A stretch of DNA of 8,510 bases from an uncultured Ruminococcus sp. (GTDB lineage Bacteria > Bacillota > Clostridia > Oscillospirales > Ruminococcaceae), in the NCBI GenBank assembly GCA_900556055.1, contig USNJ01000086.1, forward strand, positions 1 through 8,510, read 5' to 3'. Shown piece after piece: positions 1-6,916 of the stretch (position 1 is its first letter; the number at the start of each line of letters is the position of its first letter). The notes under the pieces are model-generated. The model was given only the letters and a program-made list of their open reading frames with translations, ran no database searches and was not told the origin of the DNA. The position numbers were made by a program, and so were the translations under genes.

Positions 1-88
1 CATATTTTTTATCGCTGTCAGTCAGATGCTGAGTCAGTTCCTTTTTTACCTCAAAGGAAAAAGACTCGTTCTTTTCAGCTGTACTCAT
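1..88 (-). CDS. whiA: WhiA-family DNA-binding regulator, N-terminal 29 codons (partial)
   Basis: Only the first 29 codons are in the window; the gene continues past position 1. The start ATG lies at 88-86, two bases after the rapZ stop codon. The ribosome-binding site (AAAGGA, 98-103) sits inside the last rapZ codons, so the two genes are probably translationally coupled. The visible peptide contains SFSFEVKKELTQHL, which resembles the SFs-x-VKeEL opening typical of WhiA. WhiA proteins join a LAGLIDADG-like N-terminal domain to a C-terminal helix-turn-helix and act in sporulation of Actinobacteria and in cell division and chromosome segregation in Firmicutes. Neither domain can be seen here. 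The call rests on the N-terminal motif plus the rapZ-whiA gene order seen across Firmicutes. Confidence 0.8.
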   Translation of the reverse strand, partial: MSTAEKNESFSFEVKKELTQHLTDSDKKY

Positions 89-90
89 TG

Positions 91-954
91 TCACCTGTCC
101 TTTGTAATATCCTTATGGCAGATCCTTGCCTTTATCCCCTTTTCGCACAGATGCTTGAACATAGCCTCCGCAAATGTTACCGAGCGATGCTTGCCGCCCG
201 TGCAGCCGAAAGCTATGACAAGCTGGCACTTTCCCTCATGCAGATAAAGCGGGATAAGAAAATCTATGAGATCGGTAAGCTTTGCAAGCAGCTGCTGCGA
301 CTGTTCAAACGACAGCACATAATCGCTTACGCAGCTTTCAAGTCCCGTATGCTGCTTCAGGTCGGGAACATAATACGGATTCGGCAGGCATCTTACGTCA
401 AATACAAGATCCGCATCACGGCAGTAGCCATATTTGAATCCGAATGACATGACCTTCACTATCATGGAATCCGACGCATTTTCAAGGAACAGCAGCTTGA
501 TATTTTCCTTCAGCTGACCTATCGACATATCCGATGTATCTATGTAATAATTTGCAGCAGCCCTGAGCGAAAGCAGTATCTCACGCTCATATTTTATCGC
601 CCTAGACATACTTCCATGCGCCGATTCATCAAGCGGATGCTTCCTTCTTGTTTCCTTGTAGCGTTTGCACAGCACTTCATCGCTTGCATCAAGGAAAAGG
701 ATATTGACCTCAATACCCTGCTGCTTGACGATCTCAAGGCTTTTGTCAAGCTCGAAGAACATTTCTCCGCCTCTTATATCGACAACTATTGCTATTTTAT
801 CAAGCTGTCCGCCCGACTGCATGCAGATATCCACAAACTTTGATATAAGCTGCGGCGGCATATTGTCCACGCAGTAAAAGCCTATATCCTCAAGAGCGTC
901 AACAGCGCCCGATTTTCCCGAGCCGGACATACCCGTAACTATCAGAAACTGCAT
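91..954 (-). CDS. rapZ: RapZ/YvcJ-family nucleotide-binding protein
   Basis: This 287-residue cytoplasmic P-loop protein has the full family length. The Walker A motif GMSGSGKS is at residues 8-15, and a Walker B-like VVDIRG is at 57-62. The family signature DVRCLPNPYY opens the C-terminal domain, followed by GCTGGKHRS at 250-258, close to the canonical CTGGxHRSV. In E. coli, RapZ binds the small RNA GlmZ and tunes GlmS (glucosamine-6-phosphate synthase). In Bacillus, YvcJ is a GTPase/ATPase linked to competence. The role in this organism is unknown. I chose the ATG at 954 because AAAGGA lies 9 bases upstream and because RapZ proteins start just before the IVTGMSG segment. A GTG at 972 overlapping the murB stop (GTGA) would add six residues and is less likely. 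It is the fourth gene of the hprK operon, 14 bases after murB. Confidence 0.95.
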   Translation of the reverse strand: MQFLIVTGMSGSGKSGAVDALEDIGFYCVDNMPPQLISKFVDICMQSGGQLDKIAIVVDIRGGEMFFELDKSLEIVKQQGIEVNILFLDASDEVLCKRYKETRRKHPLDESAHGSMSRAIKYEREILLSLRAAANYYIDTSDMSIGQLKENIKLLFLENASDSMIVKVMSFGFKYGYCRDADLVFDVRCLPNPYYVPDLKQHTGLESCVSDYVLSFEQSQQLLAKLTDLIDFLIPLYLHEGKCQLVIAFGCTGGKHRSVTFAEAMFKHLCEKGIKARICHKDITKDR

Positions 955-963
955 ATTCCCATA

Positions 964-969
964 TCCTTT
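964..969 (-). promoter_or_regulatory. ribosome-binding site of rapZ
   Basis: On the minus strand this reads AAAGGA and lies 9 bases before the ATG at 954. It overlaps the end of murB and falls inside the alternative longer frame that would begin with GTG at 972, so it argues for the shorter RapZ. Confidence 0.6.
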
Positions 970-1883
970 CACTTAATGATAACGGGTTCACATTCAAGAG
1001 TATAGCCCGTTTTTTCGTACACTTCTTTTTTTACAATGTCAATAAGCTGCATAAGGTCGCTGTATGCTGCGCCGCCCTTGTTGACGATAAATCCTGCATG
1101 CTTGGTGCTTACCTCAGCCCCGCCGACAGACCGTCCTTTAAGTCCGCACCGGTCTATCAGAAGAGATGCGTAGCTGCCTTCGGGACGCTTGAATGTGCTT
1201 CCCGCACTCGGATATTCAAGCGGCTGCTTTTCTCTGCGGCGGCTCATAAGATCGTCCATCTTCGCTTTTATCTCGGACTTTTCACCGCTCTGCAAAGCAA
1301 AATCCGCTGAAATTATTATCATATCGCTGCCGCTGAAAATGCTTTTTCTGTACGACATTTCCAGCTCATCACTGCCGAATTCACGGACAGTTCCGTCGGG
1401 ACACACCGCCCTGACCCTCCTGATAACATCCTTTGTTTCCCCGCCGTAAGCACCGGCATTCATGTACACCGCACCGCCGACAGAACCCGGGATACCGTAA
1501 GCGAACTCCAGTCCCGAAAGGCTGTTTTCCGCAGCCTTGACCGCAAGACGTGTAAATGATGCGCCTGCACCAGCCGAAACTATATTCCCGCTGACATTGA
1601 TATCAGAAAGCTTTTCGCCGAAAACAAATACTATCCCGCTGATCTTTCCGTCCGAAACGATAAGGTTTGAACCCTTGCCGAAGATATAAAACGGTATGCC
1701 CTCGCTGCGGCATTTCATCGGCAGCTTACAGCATGCCTCTTCACTGTCAAGCACAATAACTCCGTCACATACGCCGCCTATCTTAAATGATGTGTAGCCT
1801 TTGAGAGACTCGTTTCTGCGCACTTCGCAGCCAAGCTCCTCCGCAGCAGAAAATACGCTTTCAAGACTGTCCGAAAAATTCAT
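969..1883 (-). CDS. murB: UDP-N-acetylenolpyruvoylglucosamine reductase
   Basis: MurB is the cytoplasmic FAD enzyme that uses NADPH to reduce UDP-GlcNAc-enolpyruvate to UDP-MurNAc, the second committed step of peptidoglycan synthesis. The 304-residue protein has the usual length. The FAD-binding region shows TSFKIGG (31-37) and GKGSNLIVSD (69-78), then GIPGSVGGAVYMNAGAYGGE (130-149). YRKS at 178-181 carries the conserved active-site Arg179. SAGSTF (226-231) carries the proton-donating serine, probably Ser229. The C-terminal LECEP supplies the conserved glutamate, probably Glu299. The short form, without the extra loop of E. coli MurB, fits the Firmicute type. The Shine-Dalgarno before the ATG at 1883 is weak. 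An in-frame TAA 27 bases upstream rules out a much longer start. It lies 54 bases after the PHP gene and overlaps only the unlikely long start of rapZ. Confidence 0.97.
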   Translation of the reverse strand: MNFSDSLESVFSAAEELGCEVRRNESLKGYTSFKIGGVCDGVIVLDSEEACCKLPMKCRSEGIPFYIFGKGSNLIVSDGKISGIVFVFGEKLSDINVSGNIVSAGAGASFTRLAVKAAENSLSGLEFAYGIPGSVGGAVYMNAGAYGGETKDVIRRVRAVCPDGTVREFGSDELEMSYRKSIFSGSDMIIISADFALQSGEKSEIKAKMDDLMSRRREKQPLEYPSAGSTFKRPEGSYASLLIDRCGLKGRSVGGAEVSTKHAGFIVNKGGAAYSDLMQLIDIVKKEVYEKTGYTLECEPVIIK

Positions 1884-1937
1884 TGCAAACCAACTTTCGT
1901 TATGGATTTATAATAAGTGTATTCATCATCTGCCGCT

Positions 1938-2660
1938 TTATTGCAGACCTCTTCCTCTTTTGCTGTTTATGAGATCCTTCAGCCTGTCCCAGTCAGCGTT
2001 GAGTATGAGTGACTTAGGGAATGAGATCTCCTCCAGCATTTTTGCAGACTGAGATACCTCTCCCGTCAGTTCGCAGAAATGTCCGTCACTGTTCACAACT
2101 ATCGGACATTCGACTTTTTTGCATATTTCGGCTATCTTTCGGAAATTATCAAGCGTACCCTTCCAGAGAATACTGCTTTCGTTTATCTCGACAAGCTTTC
2201 CGCACTCCTTGAATTTGCGTATGCATTTTTCATAATCAAACGGATATGCGACTGTTCCCGGGTGACCGATAACATCGACCAGCGGATTTTCTGCGACCTT
2301 TAAATATGTGTTCGTTATCTGTTCGTATGTGCCGACAGGGAGCATATCACGGTGAATGGATGCAATTATCCAGTCAAGCGCCTCACATTCCTTTTCAGGG
2401 AAATCTATACCGCCCTCATAGTCGATTATGCTTGATTCCGCACCATATACAATAGTTATTCCCTTGACCTTTCTCGGAACAGCTTTCTTTATGTTATGGA
2501 AATGCCATATATGCGGGGCATCGGTATTTCCCGGGGTATGGTCGGTTATCGCAACCGCTTTCATGCCCTTTTCGGCAGCACACGCAGCTATCTCCGAAAC
2601 AGTTGAAAATCCATGCGTAGATGCGACTGTATGGCAGTGCATATCAGCTTCAATAAACAA
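1938..2660 (-). CDS. PHP-domain metal-dependent phosphatase, YcdX-like
   Basis: This 240-residue protein is a single PHP (polymerase and histidinol phosphatase) domain. Its metal ligands can be laid onto the trinuclear site known from E. coli YcdX: His8 and His10 in DMHCHT, His16, His41 in TDH, Glu75 in GAES, His103 in SIHRD, His133 in GHPG, and Asp192 and His194 in NSDGH. All nine are present with near-identical spacing, so an active phosphoesterase is expected. The substrate is not known. PHP proteins of this type often sit between hprK and murB in clostridial genomes, which suggests a housekeeping or envelope-linked role, but that is inference. The start is TTG, supported by a strong GGAGGA site seven bases upstream. 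An ATG at codon 7 would cut into the first metal-binding strand. The gene begins 16 bases after the hprK stop. Confidence 0.9.
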   Translation of the reverse strand: MFIEADMHCHTVASTHGFSTVSEIAACAAEKGMKAVAITDHTPGNTDAPHIWHFHNIKKAVPRKVKGITIVYGAESSIIDYEGGIDFPEKECEALDWIIASIHRDMLPVGTYEQITNTYLKVAENPLVDVIGHPGTVAYPFDYEKCIRKFKECGKLVEINESSILWKGTLDNFRKIAEICKKVECPIVVNSDGHFCELTGEVSQSAKMLEEISFPKSLILNADWDRLKDLINSKRGRGLQ

Positions 2661-2667
2661 AATTACT

Positions 2668-2673
2668 TCCTCC
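2668..2673 (-). promoter_or_regulatory. ribosome-binding site fixing a TTG start for the PHP gene
   Basis: On the minus strand this reads GGAGGA and lies 7 bases before TTG at 2660. It overlaps the hprK stop region and is the best Shine-Dalgarno in the operon, so the rare TTG start is credible. Confidence 0.75.
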
Positions 2674-2676
2674 GAA

Positions 2677-3615
2677 TCAGTAAATATCCCATTTTCTTAC
2701 GGAATCCTTCTTTTCCATATCAAGTCCGAGATTGTCAAGAAGTTCCTGAGCAGCATTGTATCCCATCTTCTTCTGACGGTTGTTCATAGCCGCAACCTCG
2801 AGGATAACAGCAAGGTTACGTCCGGGCTTTACGGGGATAACATTGCAGGGAATATTAACGCCGAGGATAGATGTATATTCGTTGTCAACGCCCATTCTGT
2901 CGTATACCTTTTCGCTGTCCCATGGCTCCAGTTCAACGATCATGTCGATCTTCTCGGTGATCTTGACAGCACCCATACCGAACAGACGGCGTGCATTGAT
3001 GATGCCGATACCTCTGAGTTCAAGGAAATGACGGATATTTTCGGGAGATGAACGGCGTATCTCAACAGCATCGTCCGCAACAAGACGGTGACCTCTCTTG
3101 ATAAGCTCGACTGCAGTTTCACTCTTTCCGACACCGCTCTCGCCGACAATAAGCATACCCTCGCCGTAAACCTCGATAAGTACGCCGTGACGTGTTATTC
3201 TGGGCGCAAGATTAAGGTTCAGGAATGCGATAAGAGCCGCCATAAAGCTTGATGTACTGTCCTTGGAACGAAGGAGCGACACCTCATGCTTCTTTGCAAG
3301 ATCAAGCATTTCAGGGAAATACGGCAGATCACGGGAAATAATGAGCGCAGGGAGCTTCTGCGAAAACAGCATTTCAAGACGCTCATATCTCACCTTTTCG
3401 TCCTCGATCGTTGCGAGATATGCAAACTCCATTTTGCCGACTATCTGTATTCTTTCGGGATTGAAATACTCGTAAAATCCCATAAGCTGGAGTCCGGGAC
3501 GGTTTACGTCGGTCTCGCTTATCATTATCTTTTCGGGATCATCGGGAAGATGGATGCTTTCAAGATGAAATTCATCAATTATTTTTTTCAGGGATACTGT
3601 AAATTTCTCGGACAT
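2677..3615 (-). CDS. hprK: HPr kinase/phosphorylase
   Basis: HprK phosphorylates HPr on Ser46 when glycolytic intermediates are high and removes the phosphate when inorganic phosphate builds up. It is the sensor enzyme of CcpA-type carbon catabolite control. The 312-residue protein has the family length: an N-terminal domain (about 1-130) followed by the catalytic P-loop domain. Walker A is GESGVGKS (158-165). The conserved catalytic-region histidine is His143 and the acidic pair is Asp181-Asp182. The HprK signature ELRGIGIINARRLFG is at 199-213 and the PGRN loop at 264-267. I chose the ATG at 3615 because GGAG lies 9 bases upstream and because the resulting N-terminus matches Bacillus HprK in length. 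An ATG at 3630 would add five residues but has no ribosome-binding site. It is the first gene of the five-gene minus-strand operon. Confidence 0.97.
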   Translation of the reverse strand: MSEKFTVSLKKIIDEFHLESIHLPDDPEKIMISETDVNRPGLQLMGFYEYFNPERIQIVGKMEFAYLATIEDEKVRYERLEMLFSQKLPALIISRDLPYFPEMLDLAKKHEVSLLRSKDSTSSFMAALIAFLNLNLAPRITRHGVLIEVYGEGMLIVGESGVGKSETAVELIKRGHRLVADDAVEIRRSSPENIRHFLELRGIGIINARRLFGMGAVKITEKIDMIVELEPWDSEKVYDRMGVDNEYTSILGVNIPCNVIPVKPGRNLAVILEVAAMNNRQKKMGYNAAQELLDNLGLDMEKKDSVRKWDIY

Positions 3616-3624
3616 AGCCTCAGA

Positions 3625-3628
3625 CTCC
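3625..3628 (-). promoter_or_regulatory. ribosome-binding site of hprK
   Basis: GGAG on the minus strand, 9 bases before the ATG at 3615. No purine-rich site precedes the alternative ATG at 3630, so this site decides the start. Confidence 0.55.
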
Positions 3629-3670
3629 ATTCTGTTTGACGTTGTATTTGCCGTACAAGCATATATGTCT

Positions 3671-3699
3671 ATTATACATTACTTTTTTCTCTTTTTCAA
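3671..3699 (-). promoter_or_regulatory. sigma-A promoter of the hprK operon
   Basis: Read on the minus strand, -35 is TTGAAA (3699-3694) and -10 is a perfect TATAAT (3676-3671), with a 17-base spacer. Transcription would begin near 3664, giving a leader of about 48 bases before hprK. This is the best promoter match in the window and probably drives all five genes down to whiA. The -35 hexamer lies inside an inverted repeat listed separately. Confidence 0.85.
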
Positions 3700-3713
3700 G
3701 TATTATTGAAAAA
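3692..3713. repeat. inverted repeat over the hprK -35 box, possible operator
   Basis: Two perfect 8-base arms, TTTTTCAA (3692-3699) and TTGAAAAA (3706-3713), flank a 6-base centre. The left arm contains the hprK -35 hexamer. The repeat is about 40 bases upstream of the -35 box of the divergent GH5 gene. Its placement suits a repressor site acting on hprK or a shared site for both genes. The region is AT-rich, so chance is a real alternative. Confidence 0.4.
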
Positions 3714-3751
3714 TTTACATAGATAACTATCAAAAAAATTCATGATAATTA

Positions 3752-3780
3752 TTGCTTTTTTACAAACCGTATGATACAAT
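3752..3780 (+). promoter_or_regulatory. promoter of the GH5 lipoprotein gene
   Basis: -35 is TTGCTT (3752-3757) and -10 is TACAAT (3775-3780), 17 bases apart, with a TG one base before the -10 (extended -10 type). Transcription would start near 3787, about 25 bases before the GTG start. The TTG of the -35 box is also an in-frame TTG codon, which is why a naive longer reading frame begins at 3752. Confidence 0.65.
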
Positions 3781-3799
3781 AAAATTATATTTGATATTT

Positions 3800-3804
3800 G
3801 GAAG
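3800..3804 (+). promoter_or_regulatory. ribosome-binding site of the GH5 gene
   Basis: GGAAG lies 7 bases before GTG at 3812. It supports that start, which also gives a proper lipoprotein signal peptide. Confidence 0.65.
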
Positions 3805-3811
3805 TGATTTT

Positions 3812-5893
3812 GTGGAACATAACAGAAAAAGCATTTTATCAAGACTTATTGCGCTGACAGCGGCCACAGTCATGTCCTCGGCTATGCTGACAGGCTGTTC
3901 CGACAGCAAGGATAACGACACATCTCAGGCATCCGAAACATCCTCGGTATCGGAAACAACAGCATCGGAAACAGCTGAGGAAACAACCGCAGCCGATGTT
4001 TTCGGCAGCGATTATGATCCGTTTGCAGAGGATTATGACCCATACGGCGAGGGCATTTCAAAGCCGGCTGCAAAGCCTGCCGATACGATCTCAGCGGATA
4101 CCGAAAGCAATGCCAAAGCAACAGATGACAGTACCGCCGAAATAACCGCAAAGCCTGCCGAAACGACATCATCACCCGCTGTGACCGATGCACCGAAGCA
4201 GACAGAAGCAAAGCCCGCCGAACAGAAATCAGGCGGAGCATCTGTCGAAGCATCTTCCGACAAAAATGTGACCGTTGAGATAAAGCAGTCAAACGGCTGG
4301 GAAAGCGGCTCGGACAAATTTGCCCAGTTTGACATCATCGTGACCAACAACGGCGACAAATCATACGGTTCATGGAACGTGACATTCAAAACTGCCAAAA
4401 ACGCATCTATCGAGCAAAGCTGGAACTGCGGACTTGAAGTTTCAGGCGGAAACGGCTCGGCATCTCCCGTTGAATTCAACTCCGTGCTTGAACCCGGACA
4501 GAGTGTGAACTGCGGATTTATCCTGAAAAATCCCGGCACTGTTGACTCATCGTCCGCACAGCTGAAGCTTTACAAGGGTGCATCTCAGTCGGTCAGTCAG
4601 TCATCGGGATCAAGCGGAAATCAGAGCGCATCGACAGTCGGAAACAACAGCGCACCCGTGACCGCAGCCAAAGACGTTCCCGCACCGTCAACGGACGACT
4701 GGCTCTCAGTCAAGAACGGAAAGATCGTTGACAGCAGCGGCAAGGAAGTATGGCTGACAGGTGTCAACTGGTTCGGCTACAACACAGGAACAAACACCTT
4801 TGACGGTCTTTGGGCGTGCGACCTGAACACATCTCTCGCAGCCATCGCCGATCATGGATTTAATCTGCTGAGAGTGCCTATATCTACCGAGCTTATCAAG
4901 CAGTGGTCAAACAGCGAATATCCCACGGCAAATTTCAATCAGGCAACAAATTCCTATCTTGTGGGCATGAACAGCCTTGAAATATTCGATTATGTTGTCG
5001 GTCAGTGCCGTGCAAACGGAATAAAGATCATGATCGACATTCACAGTGCAAAGACTGATGCATCGGGACATATGAAAAACGTATGGTACGAGGGAAATAT
5101 TACCGAAGCGGATTACATAAATGCACTCGGCTGGATCGCCAAAAGATACGCAAATGATGATACTATCATTGCATATGACCTGAAAAATGAGCCGCACGGA
5201 AAGCCGAACGAAAATCCCCGTGCAGTATGGAACAGCAGCAAATCCGCCGACAACTGGAAGTATATCGCAGAAAAGGCTGCAATGTCTGTGCTGAAAAACA
5301 ATCCCAACGCTCTTATTATGGTTGAGGGAATTGAAATTTATCCCAAGGACATAAAAACAAACGGAGATTTTGCCTCAAAGAACGACAGCGATTACTATTA
5401 TAATTGGTGGGGCGGAAATCTCAGAGGCGTTAAGGATCACCCCATTGACCTCGGAAAATATCAGAACAAGCTGGTTTATTCGCCGCATGATTACGGCCCC
5501 GCAGTATATCAGCAGCCGTGGTTCAAGGGCGATTACACATTCGACAGCTTATATAAGGACTGCTGGTATGACAACTGGTTCTTCATTCAGAAAGAAGGCA
5601 TAGCTCCCCTTCTTATCGGCGAATGGGGCGGCTATATGACGCAGCCGAATCTCAAATGGATGACCTATATGCGTCAGCTCATCAAGGAAAACAGGATCAA
5701 CCACACCTTCTGGTGCTTCAATGCAAACTCCGGCGATACAGGCGGACTTGTCAAGGACGATTTCACCACATGGGACACAGAAAAGTATAATTTCGTAAAG
5801 GAAGTTCTCTGGCAGCAGGACGGCAAATTCGTGGGTCTTGACCACAAGATCCCCCTCGGCAAAAACGGGATCACGCTTTCGGAGGCAAATTAA
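3812..5893 (+). CDS. GH5 glycanase (probable endoglucanase) lipoprotein with CBM2-like module
   Basis: This 693-residue extracellular enzyme is predicted to cut beta-1,4-glucans such as cellulose. From the GTG at 3812 it opens with a basic N-terminus, a hydrophobic stretch and the lipobox LTGC (Cys29), so it should be anchored to the outer face of the membrane. Residues 30-150 form a Ser/Thr/Glu/Ala-rich linker with repeated AKPA units and an acidic YDPF/YDPY segment (about 62-82). Residues about 152-256 resemble a CBM2-type cellulose-binding beta-sandwich ([31 protein letters not shown]), with two cysteines that could pair. A Ser/Asn/Gln-rich linker follows. The GH5 domain runs from about 295 to 680. 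Its acid/base is Glu460 in DLKNEPHG and its nucleophile Glu604 in [15 protein letters not shown] and GLWACD recall subfamily GH5_1. No dockerin or SLH repeat is seen. It appears monocistronic, with its own promoter and terminator. Substrate and subfamily are inferred; the GH5 assignment is firm. Confidence 0.92.
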   Translation: MEHNRKSILSRLIALTAATVMSSAMLTGCSDSKDNDTSQASETSSVSETTASETAEETTAADVFGSDYDPFAEDYDPYGEGISKPAAKPADTISADTESNAKATDDSTAEITAKPAETTSSPAVTDAPKQTEAKPAEQKSGGASVEASSDKNVTVEIKQSNGWESGSDKFAQFDIIVTNNGDKSYGSWNVTFKTAKNASIEQSWNCGLEVSGGNGSASPVEFNSVLEPGQSVNCGFILKNPGTVDSSSAQLKLYKGASQSVSQSSGSSGNQSASTVGNNSAPVTAAKDVPAPSTDDWLSVKNGKIVDSSGKEVWLTGVNWFGYNTGTNTFDGLWACDLNTSLAAIADHGFNLLRVPISTELIKQWSNSEYPTANFNQATNSYLVGMNSLEIFDYVVGQCRANGIKIMIDIHSAKTDASGHMKNVWYEGNITEADYINALGWIAKRYANDDTIIAYDLKNEPHGKPNENPRAVWNSSKSADNWKYIAEKAAMSVLKNNPNALIMVEGIEIYPKDIKTNGDFASKNDSDYYYNWWGGNLRGVKDHPIDLGKYQNKLVYSPHDYGPAVYQQPWFKGDYTFDSLYKDCWYDNWFFIQKEGIAPLLIGEWGGYMTQPNLKWMTYMRQLIKENRINHTFWCFNANSGDTGGLVKDDFTTWDTEKYNFVKEVLWQQDGKFVGLDHKIPLGKNGITLSEAN

Positions 5894-5899
5894 TAAAAG

Positions 5900-5932
5900 C
5901 AGCGGCTTTGACCATCTCAAAGCCGCTGTTTT
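5900..5932. terminator. bidirectional intrinsic terminator between the GH5 and LysR genes
   Basis: A perfect 11-base stem, CAGCGGCTTTG (5900-5910) with CAAAGCCGCTG (5918-5928), closes a 7-base loop and is followed by TTTT on the plus strand. On the minus strand the same stem is followed by TTTTATTAATTT. It therefore suits both convergent genes: it begins 7 bases after the GH5 stop and directly adjoins the LysR stop. Confidence 0.9.
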
Positions 5933-6789
5933 CATTCCCCATTGAATTTTCGTCTGACAGTCTCGATGAACTTCTCAGCCTCATCGGAAAGCGCCGCATC
6001 CTTTCGGTAAACAACAAGATCACGGAAATTATTCTGCGGATCTGACAGCCGCCTGAAAACAAGTCCGCTGCCCTTCATTTCCTTCTGTGAAACAGGCGAC
6101 AAAAGCGCATAAAGCGTCGGCACACGTTTCAGCACAGCCAATATTCCGCCGTCCGAAATGCAAATATCAGCATCAGCACCGCCTGCTCTCGGATAATCCG
6201 CAAGCATTTCCATGCTGATGACCTTTTTTCCCGCAAGAGGATTTTCCTCTGACATGACCGCACATTCCGCAAATCTGCCGATCTCTTCACATTCAAGTCC
6301 GTACGCAGCCACATCATGCGGCGCATCATTGTGTGAATTTTTATCGCACGGAAATCGCACTATGCCTATATCGGATATCCCGTCAGCCGTATCACGCAGG
6401 ATATTTTCATTATCAGACGGCAAAAATCTGCATCTGCATGATACTCCGACTGCATATTCCGTAAAATCAAGCACAGCCGATGCAATATAAAAGTCAAAGA
6501 TATACGAAACCGAAAGCCGCTTTTCAGGCTCACTTTTTGTCTTGTAAAGATCTTCCAGTTCGGCGACGCTTGAAAGCACGTCCTTTGCTTTTGCTATGAA
6601 TTTCCTGCCCTCAGCTGTCGGCTCAACACCCTTGCTCGTGCGGCGGAATATCTCCGTCCCGATCTCATTTTCCAGCTCACGGACAGCCTTGCTGAGGTTT
6701 GGCTGCCCCATGAAAAGATTGGACGCAGCCTTGGTTATCGAGCCTGTTTTCTCTATCTCGACGATATATTTTATATGTGACAGATTCAT
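5932..6789 (-). CDS. LysR-type transcriptional regulator
   Basis: This 285-residue protein has LysR family length. The N-terminal winged helix-turn-helix runs over about residues 1-60: HIKYIVEIEKTGSITKAASNL, then QPNLSKAVRELENEIGTEIF and the typical TAEGRKF. The rest (about 90-285) is a diverged effector-binding domain with six cysteines (118, 120, 148, 167, 176, 210), which could sense a ligand or redox state; that is speculation. I chose the ATG at 6789 because GGTGAT lies just upstream and because MNLSHIKY matches the usual LysR start. In-frame ATGs at 6801 and 6810 are possible. Its own promoter lies upstream, and it is divergent from nfnAB, the classical layout for a LysR regulator and its target. 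The effector is unknown. Confidence 0.92.
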   Translation of the reverse strand: MNLSHIKYIVEIEKTGSITKAASNLFMGQPNLSKAVRELENEIGTEIFRRTSKGVEPTAEGRKFIAKAKDVLSSVAELEDLYKTKSEPEKRLSVSYIFDFYIASAVLDFTEYAVGVSCRCRFLPSDNENILRDTADGISDIGIVRFPCDKNSHNDAPHDVAAYGLECEEIGRFAECAVMSEENPLAGKKVISMEMLADYPRAGGADADICISDGGILAVLKRVPTLYALLSPVSQKEMKGSGLVFRRLSDPQNNFRDLVVYRKDAALSDEAEKFIETVRRKFNGE

Positions 6790-6793
6790 TTTT

Positions 6794-6799
6794 ATCACC
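6794..6799 (-). promoter_or_regulatory. ribosome-binding site of the LysR gene
   Basis: GGTGAT on the minus strand, 4 bases before the ATG at 6789. The longer in-frame ATG starts at 6801 and 6810 have only weaker upstream matches, such as AGG about ten bases before 6810. Confidence 0.45.
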
Positions 6800-6822
6800 A
6801 TGATATTCATTATTTATATACC

Positions 6823-6832
6823 TGATATATCA
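6823..6832. promoter_or_regulatory. perfect 10-base palindrome at the LysR transcription start, possible operator
   Basis: TGATATATCA directly adjoins the LysR -10 box and covers the expected start point near 6826. A regulator bound here would block its own promoter, as LysR proteins often do. The palindrome is AT-rich and short, so chance cannot be excluded. Confidence 0.35.
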
Positions 6833-6861
6833 ATTATACATTATACAATTTGATTTGTAAA
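6833..6861 (-). promoter_or_regulatory. promoter of the LysR gene
   Basis: On the minus strand, -35 is TTTACA (6861-6856) and -10 is TATAAT (6838-6833), with a 17-base spacer. The start would be near 6826, giving a leader of about 37 bases to the ATG at 6789. A second TATAAT-like copy lies inside the spacer. Confidence 0.75.
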
Positions 6862-6916
6862 TGGTAAAATTAAATTAACTGAAAATTCGATGAAAATGCA
6901 CAAAGGCGTGTATCAA

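Noticed and set aside
1884..1937. Possible internal promoter in the PHP-murB gap (minus-strand TTATTATAAAT)
   Set aside because: A -10-like sequence is present but no -35-like hexamer lies at 16-18 bases. The gap is small and consistent with operon read-through.
2428..3051. A 207-codon plus-strand open frame antisense to the PHP and hprK genes
   Set aside because: It lies opposite two strongly conserved genes, shows no recognisable motif, crosses their boundary and has no promoter or ribosome-binding site. It is a by-product of codon usage.
4033..4539. A 168-codon minus-strand open frame antisense to the GH5 linker and CBM region
   Set aside because: Its composition mirrors the low-complexity linker on the other strand; there are no domain features or start signals.
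5549..5935. A 128-codon minus-strand open frame antisense to the end of the GH5 gene
   Set aside because: It spans the bidirectional terminator stem and is opposite the catalytic domain, with no family motif.
6855..6869. Possible CcpA cre-like site near the LysR -35 box
   Set aside because: It misses two key cre positions, including the central CG, and the region is AT-rich, so the match is not convincing.
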